Positions 55,693-64,000 of a stretch of DNA of 64,000 nt are shown here, in pieces (positions within the stretch are counted from its first letter, which is position 1; each line of letters begins with the position of its first letter). Source of the stretch: Symbiodinium natans (lineage: Eukaryota > Sar > Dinophyceae > Suessiales > Symbiodiniaceae); the NCBI GenBank assembly GCA_905221605.1, contig CAJNDS010000367.1, forward strand, positions 84,501 through 148,500, in the 5' to 3' direction. The notes beneath the pieces were generated by a model that had not been told where the DNA came from, ran no database searches, and saw nothing but the letters and a program-made list of their open reading frames with translations. A program made the translations under genes and the position numbers.

Positions 55693-56272
55693 GTTCCGCG
55701 CGACATCTTCAACTGCATGGACCGGGGCGAGGATTGGTTCAAGCTACGCTCAGCACTGAGACCAAAAACAAAGCATGGCTGGACCTGGACATGGTAGTCT
55801 TGTGTCCGTTCCTGCAAGCTCTGTGGTGGTGCCTCTGTTGCCGCTTCGTGGGGGCTCGCCTTGTCATTGAGGTCGAGGTGTGATCTTTGCCTGGCCCTTG
55901 ACGGACCTTCCAAATCCGACGGTGTTGAGGTCGGCACGGAAGGAACATCATATTGAGTCGTACCAAATTCACGTCGCGATTCGCATCAGATGGCGCGCTT
56001 CCGAGTGCCTCCTCGGCGCTCTCACAGCTTCGCTGCTCGCGCTAGCCACTACAGGCCAGAGGCTTTCGCCATGTGTGGAACTTTGTGAGGGATCGTAGTC
56101 TTTTGCTGTGTAATCCGCAGAGGGGGAAGAGGGCCCCAACTTCTTCAGGGCCCTCCCAGAAATCTACCTCTCTCCAGGTCTGTACGACGGCGACGGCAGA
56201 TTGAGAGAGCGGGTGGAACAGGCTTTCGCAGTTGCGGAGGATCTCCTTACCCTGGTGCTAAGGAGCAGAAGT
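55693..56272 (+). CDS. Cytochrome P450-like exons
   Basis: Exon 55693 to about 55775 encodes VPRDIFNCMDRGEDWFKLRS and ALRPKT. It resembles the helix B'-C region of mitochondrial-class P450s (DGEEWxxLRSALxPK), where W and R contact the haem propionates. An exon from 56121 encodes GPNFFRALPEIYLSPGLYDG and RLRERVEQAFAVAEDLL, which suits the following helices. P450s are haem monooxygenases of sterols, fatty acids and xenobiotics. The I-helix AGxDT, the ExxR and the haem-cysteine FxxGxRxCxG motifs were not found downstream, so the call rests mainly on one exon. The rest may lie in missed exons. Confidence 0.5.
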
Positions 56273-56299
56273 GTGACATTTGAGCATTTCTGTTGTCCT

Positions 56300-57310
56300 A
56301 CGGCAGCAACGTTGCTTCCTGCTTTTGTGCATGGGCCATGAGGCAGTAGTGTCCACCAGCAGCATGAGATGGCAAAATGAGAAGGCAATTCAACCGATTG
56401 TGCAGGGCCATCTCGGTGGCGGCAGCAAGGGAAAACCCCAGCAGCAAACAGGATCAAACAGCGAACACATCGGAAGCATGGCTGAGACTTGGGGGGTTAC
56501 GGGGCAGCAGGAATGAGGTGGCCACTTGCCGAGCCCTGGGGAGTCGGGCCTCCCTCGCCAAAGTCTTCACGGGATCGCTACGTGCACGCGGCATGGATCG
56601 TGCCTTTAAAGCCCTTCGCCCCTGAACCGGCGAAAAGCTGTGCATAGCAGTGCGCATGGGTGCATGGTTGCAGGAGCCCGATCTCTGTGAACGAGACACT
56701 CAATGGCACTATAGAGGTACTGGTACTTTGGTACTGTAGAGGAGTGCTGAAGAGCCTCGACATCGACGAACAGTTTCGTTGTTAGGCAGGTCTTTCTGCT
56801 ATCGGTAACTGAGGATCCTCCTCAGTGGCTGGCACCTTGGTGCTGTTCTCCTTTTTCTGCGACACGTCGCGACGGTGGAAGCGCACGCAGGTGTGGACAA
56901 CACAGAGACAGTTAGGAAAAGTTCCATGGTCCGTGGCTGTCAGCAGTGCAAAGTTTAAGTTTAGATTGTTGAAAGGCCCTTGGCTACCTGACCCCACCAT
57001 CGGCGCCGAGATGAGACTGATGGCACTGCTGGAGGCCGTCTGGCTGGCGACCCTTTCAGGTTTAAGCATATCCCATACTGCCATATTGTCTGCATCCTGA
57101 GCATACTGGGCATCGAGGGCTACGTAGGACATGCTGCGCAAGGGCTACTGCAGGGCTCAGATGAGCAGGCCTTGCCAGATGATGTCAGTCTGCGAATCCC
57201 GCAGGACTGCAGGTCATCGTCGACTGCTCTTCTTGGTATAGTGCCGGTGCATTGCTGTCAAGTGGCAGGACTTGACTTTCGCGGCCATGCTCTCGCCAAA
57301 GTCCATCAAC
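56300..57310. other. Weakly supported stretch downstream of the P450-like exons
   Basis: Open frames at 56825-57100 (+) and 56782-57141 (-) compete. The + frame ends with a possible helical exon, EMRLMALLEAVWLATLSG. Nothing can be assigned. Confidence 0.3.
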
Positions 57311-57328
57311 GCGCCGGCCGGGACATTC

Positions 57329-57341
57329 AGAGAGAGAGAGG

Positions 57342-57372
<31 letters not shown>

Positions 57373-57432
57373 AGGGAGGGAGGGAGGGAGGGAGGGAGGG
57401 AGGGAGGGAGGGAGAGACAGAGAGAGAGAGGG
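57329..57432 (-). repeat. (GA)n / (GGGA)n microsatellite
   Basis: GAGAGA runs surround about 50 bp of GGGA repeats on the + strand. The Glu/Arg/Gly and Pro/Ser/Leu frames are artefacts. Confidence 0.9.
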
Positions 57433-57744
57433 AATCCACCATCGCGCATCTTCTGCATGTCTACAACCAACCGACATAGCCTGACCGGGACGCGCGAACA
57501 CGCCCGGGGCTGGAAGCCCCACGAAAGAAAAAAGAGAAAAAAATAGAGAAAGGCAGAGAGAGCGAGGTGGAGGTCACCAAACAGCCTGATCCCAGTTGCT
57601 ATTAAGCCGCTAAGCCGCTTGCAGAGAAGATTGACTATGGGTGCACTAAGCTTTCAGAGTTGTTTCGTCAACTGTGGCCGCTCTGCGCATGTGGAGGTGG
57701 CCTCGGCCGTGGCCGCCTGGTCCGCGGCTGTGAACTTGCTGCGT

Positions 57745-57785
57745 GAGGCCTTTGGGACCTTTGGGACCTTTGGGACCTTTGTTCC
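57745..57785 (+). repeat. TTTGGGACC nonamer repeat
   Basis: Three to four copies of TTTGGGACC follow an open frame (VEVASAVAAWSAAVNLLREA) that may be coding. The unit length is a multiple of three, so the frame stays open through it. Confidence 0.7.
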
Positions 57786-57959
57786 GTTGTTGAAGTTGTT
57801 GAATGTTCTTGATCACCGAGTACACGTTAACTACATGTTACTGTTGAGAGTTCCCGCCGAAGCCCTGTGGGGTGATGTGAGGCGTGGCGGACAGAGGGTG
57901 CAAGCGAGGACCAGGAGCTGTGGTGAAGTTCAAAACTAAACAGCCTGTTTCAAGAATCA

Positions 57960-59290
57960 GAGAAGTCGCTATGCAGAAGTGGTGACATGCTCGGCTACAC
58001 TACCTGCTTTAACTGCTTTCAATTGAAGACTCATGTGACGGATCGCTCCTTCCTCTTTCAATGATTCAAAGTCGATGCTGGAGAGCAGGCCTTGGAAGCA
58101 TCCACGCTCCTGGGTCTTGGTCAGACGCAGCTAAAGAACGAGCTTCTGCGAGGCTGGGGCAACCCCCATTTATCAGGCTAGTGTTACCTGATCGACAAGT
58201 ATCGCACGAGTAGCTCTCCAACAAGACCCGGGCCTGAAGTATGGAAGGAAAGAGACTCGGTTTTTAGCCTGACTCTACCTTCCTCTGAAAACATTGACAG
58301 CATGTCATCGTCCCACGTTCAATGCTCATTCCAGTTCTTCCGGCGGTTTTGCAGGTTACGCTCCTGTCGTTCCCTGATTCTTTGCCACCCTTCACAACGC
58401 TGAAAATGCGCCTTTGCAGGCCTTCCGGCTGCGCCGCTGAAGACGCTGCTCGCGGCACCACCTTTCGTGCTGCACCTGCTGCAGGCAACGCGCAAGCTGC
58501 CACACAAATGTGCAAGCGTGCACGCATGCAGACCCCCTATCTTTGAAGCCGACATGTGATTAGCCTTAATTAGACCGAAACGGAGACCCCAGAGAAGCCA
58601 CAACCGCAGCTATCCTGCATGCCACTGAGGCCTCTGTTCTGTGTCCATTGCATAACACGTGAGAAGCAAATTCTCTCACAATCACCCACCCCATGGGCCC
58701 CATGAGGTGCCTGATTGTATGTTTCAGTGCTCAGTACAAGTAGATTGAAGCAAGATTACACAGTGAGCATTCTGTTTGTGAGAAACAGGGTTGATTTACA
58801 AGCACCCGCAAATAGATGCATAGTATTGGGAACTATGTTGCTGCTATGTTCTGCTTTCGCTGTGTTATCTAGGGTTGTGTTCTCATGAATACTGCGCTAT
58901 AGGTTCACTACGGTTATTGTTATGACAATATGTGACGATGGTTGTGTTCTTGTTATGATTCCATCTCTCTTGTTGTTCTTGGTGTCGTGAACATCTCCTG
59001 GGCTTTAGCATTGGCTAAAGTTCGGCGTGGGCACCCCTCTGACAGAACAGCTGCAGAGCTTTCAAGCTCCAAGGTGGTAGCAAGCAAAATTTGCGATGCT
59101 TGGTGTTTCTTGTTGCCAAAGGCTCTGCACCTGCAACCCCTTGTGCATGTGGATCCGCTGGCCCAGCCCTCAGCCTGGCCCTTCGCTGTCGCGAGCGTCG
59201 GTCGCCCCGTAGGTTTTACAGAGACTTCGCGGCCAGAGTCGAGGGTCCTTAGGTCCTATGTCTGAAGAGGGGGGCCTGAGGCAAATGAAG
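57960..59290. other. Sparse region with one or two weak exon candidates
   Basis: A segment at 58418-58510 reads LPAAPLKTLLAAPPFVLHLL with QATRKLPHKC and follows a TTTGCAG. A segment at 59095-59170 is open but Pro-rich. Otherwise nothing is seen, and 58620-58950 is AT-rich and non-coding. Confidence 0.3.
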
Positions 59291-59344
59291 GAATGCACCG
59301 TGACGTATGCTTTACTTACACTTAGCCTTGCCTGAAGGGTACGC

Positions 59345-59583
59345 CAATTTTGACACTCCATGTCGTGGTTGCAGAGGTGGGTTTACCCCAGCTTCCAGAA
59401 CCTCTGCGTACGAAAGCAGTCCCACTCAGCTGGCAACGAGGCGTGTGCAGTTGTGGACAGTACGGTGGGGAGCATGGGGAGTGCCAAGTGTTGGATCACA
59501 GAGGGTGTGAGACTGTTGACTCGGTGCCTCAGGCAAAGCACCTCTGCTGGAGCTACACCCCCTACCAACAGATGACAGCCTGA
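59345..59583 (+). CDS. Possible exon, Cys-rich
   Basis: The frame reads LHVVVAEVGLPQLPEPLRTK and WQRGVCSCGQYGGEHGEC, then a stop at 59581-59583. The clustered cysteines might form an EGF- or zinc-type unit, but another + frame is equally open. Confidence 0.3.
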
Positions 59584-59949
59584 GATGCTTGCCAGCAACA
59601 CTTTGCCGATGTTGCCTTCTTCGCCAGCGCCACAGCACACGGAGTTTCAAGGCAACGCCGTCCGCGCGGGGCGGCAGTTCGTCTGCGGAGATTCCGGCTT
59701 TGTGACCTTGCAACATGGTCGCACTGGTCGCATGGCGGCACCCGCTGGCCGCTAGTCGAGCTCTGGTTCGCAAGGTGCTCGTAAACTGAAGCAGAGGAAA
59801 TCTGAGGATCTCCATGCTCGCCAAGCAGATGCTTGCAGAAGAACTGCCCTGGTCGTTCCTTGTTGCGAATCAGTCGGGTGAAAATTGTAGTCATGTCGGG
59901 TTTAATCTTCGCAATCGATCGCCGTCGCACCCCGCAAGGAAGCCACCAC

Positions 59950-61055
59950 GTCTTCGTTTCTGGGAGGTGGGCGCCAACCAGGGTGATTGCAGTGCCGTGG
60001 CTGAGGCCTCTGATGTCCTCTGTTCTGGCTATGAAGTTGCGGAAGAGAGAGCCTCTGAACAGAGGGGCTGGCAAACCCTGGCAAAACCTCACAGCTCAGG
60101 TAACTTTGCGGTCCACATGCTGTCTTCCTGGGGGAGACGCAGTTCGCAATCGCCACTTGGGCACTGCATCGGAATCAGATCATGCGCGCTGGGACATGGT
60201 GAGGTCTTGGGTCTTGGGCTTGTGGTATGAGCGACTTCCTGTCGAACCGACTTGTGGTTTGACATGTGCATGCTAGGCGAAACCTCTTGCAAATCGAAGC
60301 CACGCTCTTTGAGCCGGTCCATGAGTCAGCAGTTGCAGCACGAGCAGCTGTCTGAAGCCCAGAGCATCCTGCCGGATCATCCTATGCAAGTCACCGCAGA
60401 GGTCGACGTTTGCTGTGCACTACTGTTGCTTAACGTAGCTTCCTGTGTCTCTGAGGCTGCTGCGCTTCTCAGGCGTGCAGAGCTGTTTTTCATTGGCGTG
60501 AGAAGCACCTTGCAGCGAAGTGTGAGCTGAGGCGCATCAAGCAGGCTGGCGCTCCACCCCAGCGGCTGGTGGTAAGGCAGCTGGCGTTGGGCACAAAGGT
60601 GCGAGTCGGTACATACGGCAGCTACGGCGCTACGGCAGTCACGGAAATAAGTACGGCAGTTACGGCAGAGACGGTGTTGCAGTAGAACAATGGGAGATGG
60701 CCCTTGATGGTTCGACTGACTGGATCACGCCGGATCTAGCCGCCCTTCAGGTGGGGGAGCTGACCATCAATCTCAAGCGGCGCGCGTCAGCTCAAGCATC
60801 TTTTCTTGGATGCCACGGCCTCCCTGGCCACTGCGAGGCATCCTGCGCGTGGTCTGCATTCTGTTGCTACCTGCATGCTACCTGCTAGACTGTCGCAATC
60901 TCCTCAGTGCCGCGCAGGTGCAACAAGCGCCTTGGTTTGAGAGTCGCTCTGCTCGGGCGAACGACAAGCAGTAAAGCTGAGCTAAGGCTCACATGGAAAC
61001 CATCGACAACCTGTTGGCCAAAGAGGCCGAGGCCACCGAGAAAAGTCATGGGAGA
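59950..61055 (+). CDS. Unassigned helical exons
   Basis: Segments read FWEVGANQGDCSAVAEASD and EVAEERASEQRGWQTLAK (59962-60100), MSQQLQHEQLSEAQSILPDH with EVDVCCALLLLNVAS (60322-60490), LAAKCELRRIKQAGAPPQR (60509-60605), GSTDWITPDLAALQVGELTI (60704-60800) and METIDNLLAKEAEATEKS (60993-61045). They share strand and helical texture and may be one gene. The second segment, with paired helices, resembles a TPR-like unit. No family is assigned. Confidence 0.4.
60602..60680 (+). repeat. TACGGCAGT repeat
   Basis: About six imperfect TACGGCAGY nonamers lie at the end of an open exon candidate. The frame remains open through the array. Confidence 0.65.
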
Positions 61056-61814
61056 TGCTCATGAGGAGAGGGAGGCATTCGGTATAATAACCCTGCGCTC
61101 AACAGATTTCAAAATATACCAGGGTGTGCATCAAAGATGAACAGTACGACCACTGCTACGGTCCTGCGGATGTTGACCGCGACGTCGATGTCCTCTAGAC
61201 TCTCGAGCGGACCAACATCCCTCTGGACCAAACACTTGGCCAAAAAGAAGCTGTAAGGAGTGGGGGAGCAATGGAAACAGCTTTCTGGATTCAAGAAGGA
61301 AATACTGTACTTGCAGAGTACTGCGGGCCTGCAGCACAGCTGTTTTTTGAGCTGCGTGGGTGGGGTTCATGGTTCTTGCCGCAAAGAAAGCACTAAAGCA
61401 CCTTGTTTGCGAACATTAAGTTGTGCCACCAATTTGATCGGCGACATTGTCTACTTCCTGCGGCCTTGACAGTAATTTACGGCTGCAGTACGTAGTACAG
61501 GTACAGCAAATCAGATTGCGTCGCTGTGCTATGGGCCTTGATGGGGAGAGAAGGAGTGAAGGGGAGCTTGCAGAGGTCCTGGACGTTCTGAAGATTCATG
61601 CTCAAGGCCACTTTGTCGGGTGCTTGCCTCATGGTGCTGCAGACATTGTCTCACTATAACAGGCTATGAGCTCGACGTCCTCACTGGTGCGCACCGTGCC
61701 CTGTCCATGGTGCCTTGGCAAGCCTTGGGGTGCATACTTACATTACTTTTAAACTCCAGTGTTTCTGCGCTCCGAGTGCTCATAGGTGCACCCCAAATCC
61801 TTATCAGACCCAGG

Positions 61815-62160
61815 GCCGCATCTGCCTCGTGTTCGTGCTCACGAGCGCGATGCGCATCCTCCGAGAAGGGTACATGGGCAAGGCCTGGGCTCTTGGCGAA
61901 ATCGCTTGTTTTATTCGACCCCCAAAAGCTGTGCTTCAAAGGAGGCCATGGATGCCACGCTGACATCCCTGAGGCAACTGTTCAGCACGGGACCTTACGG
62001 GGCATCTGACGGAAATGGAAGGAGCACATGGCGCTCAGGGCATCGTTTCCTTTTTTGCACCGCAGTCCCAGCTGAAGGCAACTACACGGCGAGGGCCGTG
62101 CAGTTGGGAGTTGCTGAGACCATTTCGATACAGGAGATGCAGGCAGCTTGCTGTTTGTGA
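61815..62160 (+). CDS. Unassigned exons
   Basis: About 61812-61905 reads GRICLVFVLTSAMRILREGY and GKAWALGEIA. About 62045-62159 reads FLFCTAVPAEGNYTARAVQL and ETISIQEMQAA before TGA at 62158-62160. They lie on one strand, 140 bp apart. No family is recognised. Confidence 0.4.
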
Positions 62161-62328
62161 ATTAATCTTCGTAGCTGCAGAGTATCTGTTGCGCCTCGGG
62201 CCTCGACCCAGTCGTTGCGAGGGTCCTATGAAGGCCACCCGCAGGCCAAAAAACGCATAAACAAATTGAATTATGGCGGTGTAGTCACCCGACTAGCAGA
62301 GAATGTTAGTCGTGTTGGTTGCAACTGG

Positions 62329-62923
62329 GGTGTGTTGGGCACACGCGTGTTGAGAACAGGGGGGGTGCGTGTTGGGAACAGGGCAGGCGTGAGTCGGGAA
62401 CCCAGGGGGGGTGAGTCGGGAACAGGGTTCATGTGTACAGCACGCCCCGGTTGAGTTGGGAACGGCTGCCCCCCAGAATTGGGTTTCGAGTGATGACCCT
62501 ACGTACTCCGCAGGTTTGTTTTAAGGCCTCTTTCGACGACTTGGAGTTGGATCTACCGTTTCTTTTCAGCTTCCAAAGGGCAGACTTTACGAGGGGAGCA
62601 CATCCGACGTGTCATGAACCCGCACACCAATTCGGCGTGTTGGTGTGCGGGTTCATGACACGTCGGATGTGTTCGCCTCGTAAAGTCCCCCCTTTGGAAG
62701 CTGAAAAGAGGACTGTGGACCCAACTCCAAGTCGTCGAAAGAGGACTTAAAACAAACCTGCAGAGTAGGGTCATCACTCCGAAACCCAATTCTGGGGGGC
62801 AGCCTTTCCCAACTCAACCCCCGGGCGTGCTGTACACATGGGCCCTGTTCCCGACTCACCCCCCCTGCGTTCCTGACTCACGCCTGCCCAGTTCCCAACA
62901 CGCGCCCCTGTTCCCAACACACC
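62329..62923. repeat. Large imperfect palindrome (inverted repeat, arms about 285-300 bp)
   Basis: The left arm, 62329-62630, and the right arm, 62640-62923, are reverse complements with a few substitutions and indels. The centre is CGCACACCAA, a 9-base loop (TTCGGCGTG), then TTGGTGTGCG. Matching landmarks are GGTGTGTTGGG (62329) against CCCAACACACC (62913) and TTCGACGACTTGGAGTTGG (62529) against its complement near 62720. Similarity may extend outward to about 62300 and 62970. There is no open coding frame that explains it and no transposase. It could be a foldback element, a MITE-like insertion or a template-switch duplication. Confidence 0.9.
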
Positions 62924-63167
62924 CTCCGCCCGCTCCCGACACTTGTAACCGACTCAACCTTCATCCGACTAGCAGACTAGCACAAAGACCCTGCTTTTCA
63001 CAACGTCCCTTGTTAAACTTCGAACGCCACGGCTTGAAGGCTCGAATTGGTAGATCTGAGGACGAGGCGGCCGATCTGCGGTAGTTTTTTACAACTCTTC
63101 CTTGCCTTGAGCTTGACGTTCCAAGAAAACTTGCCATCACAAGTGCTTTGTGCTTGTGCAAAACAGC

Positions 63168-63316
63168 GGAGGTATCTCGGAACTACAACGTGGTCGCCTG
63201 GCACCGCGGCCCACGCTGCCGCAGTCGGGCAGCGGTCCGGGCTGCCGAGCGGCTCTTCGGCCACTTGGCTGTTGACAGTGCTCTTGTAGGTCTGGTGATG
63301 GAGGTGGGCAGATAAT
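63168..63316 (+). CDS. Exon of an unassigned gene
   Basis: After AAACAG the frame reads EVSRNYNVVAWHRGPRCRSR and AAVRAAERLFGHLAVDSALV, then GLVMEVGR and TAA at 63314-63316. The alternation of Arg and Ala and the absence of competing frames make this one of the best unassigned exons. It may be terminal, or a donor (GTAGGT at about 63287) may precede the stop. Confidence 0.5.
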
Positions 63317-63361
63317 CGTAACGGATATAGCGGAAAACATGTGTGCAGATGTACAGTTGCG

Positions 63362-63384
63362 CTCTGTGTGTGTGTGTGTGTGCA
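63362..63384. repeat. Short (GT)n
   Basis: About 20 bp of GT repeats. Confidence 0.8.
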
Positions 63385-63436
63385 GATTATGTGGTGATGA
63401 GTTCTTGAGATGTTCTCACAGCTGGTGACAGCTGCA

Positions 63437-63552
63437 ACAGTTGTCGAGGCGCATAGCCGCCTACAAGCGACCTGAGTTGGGATGCCGAGTGCCAAAGCGA
63501 CGTGCCATTTGGAAGGGAAGGTCTTCCGCACGAATTCGTTTTGGGCGGCCTT
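63437..63552 (+). CDS. Possible exon, basic
   Basis: The frame reads RRIAAYKRPELGCRVPKRRA and IWKGRSSARIRFGRPW before TGA. It is strongly basic and may be a nucleic-acid-binding tail. No family is recognised. Confidence 0.3.
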
Positions 63553-63829
63553 GGTGAGGGGTCAGCGCGTGCTAGGGTGTCCAAGACGGGGTTGGAGTAG
63601 GAGAAGGGCAGTTTCAATCAGTGCAAGCACCATTGACACGTTGGCAATGAGTTCACTGCAAATTGGCCGCGGCTGCCGGTAGCCCAGTGAGTTCTAAGAA
63701 TTTACAGGCTGCATCATAAAGACCTGCATGCGAAGTGTTGTTCATTGCCAGCATGTCAAAACGACAACGACTCGCCATAAACGGTTCTATGGTATGGTGT
63801 CACTTAGGGCGTTGACAAACCTACTTTGT

Positions 63830-63917
63830 AGAGTCACTGCAAAGCCACATTGTGGACCTGGCCATTGCGCCATGGCACGATGGGGTTTACGAAGGGGCAG
63901 GCTTTGTGCCAGCTTGA
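63830..63917 (+). CDS. Exon of an unassigned gene near the window end
   Basis: The frame reads VESLQSHIVDLAIAPWHDGV and YEGAGFVPA before TGA at 63915-63917. It has good coding texture on the + strand. It may belong with the exon at 63168-63316. Confidence 0.45.
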
Positions 63918-64000
63918 TGGTGTTTTTTCCGTCGCTGGCGTGCTTTTCACAATTGCCAGGACGGAGTGTTCTTGTGTGTTGCATTCTAACAGTTGAGCCG

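Noticed and set aside
59562-60092. 176-codon minus-strand frame
   Set aside because: It overlaps a + strand segment with better coding texture (WEVGANQGDCSAVAEASD) and shows no domain.
1-64000. Search for retroelement, transposase, CRISPR, rRNA, tRNA and spliced-leader sequences
   Set aside because: No YxDD-type reverse transcriptase motif, no DDE signature, no regularly spaced palindromic array and no rRNA or tRNA sequence was seen by eye. A faint match to a spliced-leader relic could have been missed.

Overview
The window looks like nuclear DNA of a dinoflagellate, probably of the symbiodiniacean or a related type. Coding sequence is sparse and broken into many short exons of about 30-200 nt. 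Introns end in AG, but several begin with GC or GA instead of GT. Every gene whose protein family I can name lies on the + strand, and degenerate TTTAGGG-type arrays and long microsatellites separate the genes. I saw no prokaryotic features, no rRNA or tRNA gene, no CRISPR array and no convincing reverse transcriptase or transposase. All gene models below are read by eye from splice continuity and protein-family similarity, so boundaries are approximate and some exons are certainly missing.

Layout. 133-200 is the last exon of a gene that starts upstream. 0.46-1.26 kb is repeat DNA. 1.47-2.35 kb holds unassigned exons. 2.88-14.16 kb is a 1,3-beta-glucan (callose) synthase of the FKS1/GSL type, glycosyltransferase family 48, in at least 25 exons. 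14.4-16.8 kb holds unassigned exons, followed by a TPR plus SET-domain protein of SMYD type (about 16.8-21.3 kb). 21.9-24.0 kb holds unassigned exons. 24.25-25.41 kb is a block of telomere-like repeats, a 60-bp minisatellite, G-tracts and (TATG)n. About 25.4-26.8 kb holds a PIH1/CS-domain protein. 28-34 kb holds exons of unidentified proteins, many with membrane segments. 37.4-42.7 kb is a large ubiquitin-conjugating enzyme of UBE2O/PHO2 type. 43.7-45.4 kb has coiled-coil and membrane exons. 46.75-50.5 kb is an EF-hand exon followed by a complete protein kinase domain. 51.1-52.0 kb is a PUB (PNGase/UBA) domain, with charged helical exons downstream to 54 kb. 55.7-56.3 kb holds exons that look like a cytochrome P450. 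59-62 kb and 63.1-64 kb have unassigned exons, separated by a large imperfect palindrome (62.33-62.92 kb).

The genes do not form a pathway. They share only direction, as expected of dinoflagellate unidirectional gene arrays, whose mRNAs are usually trans-spliced. I saw no spliced-leader relic, TATA box or polyadenylation signal that would fix gene ends. The most useful observations are the GC/GA splice donors that can be proved from protein continuity, the 30-nt micro-exon next to the E2 active site, the EF-hand/kinase/PUB tandem, the palindrome and the repeat block around 24-25 kb.
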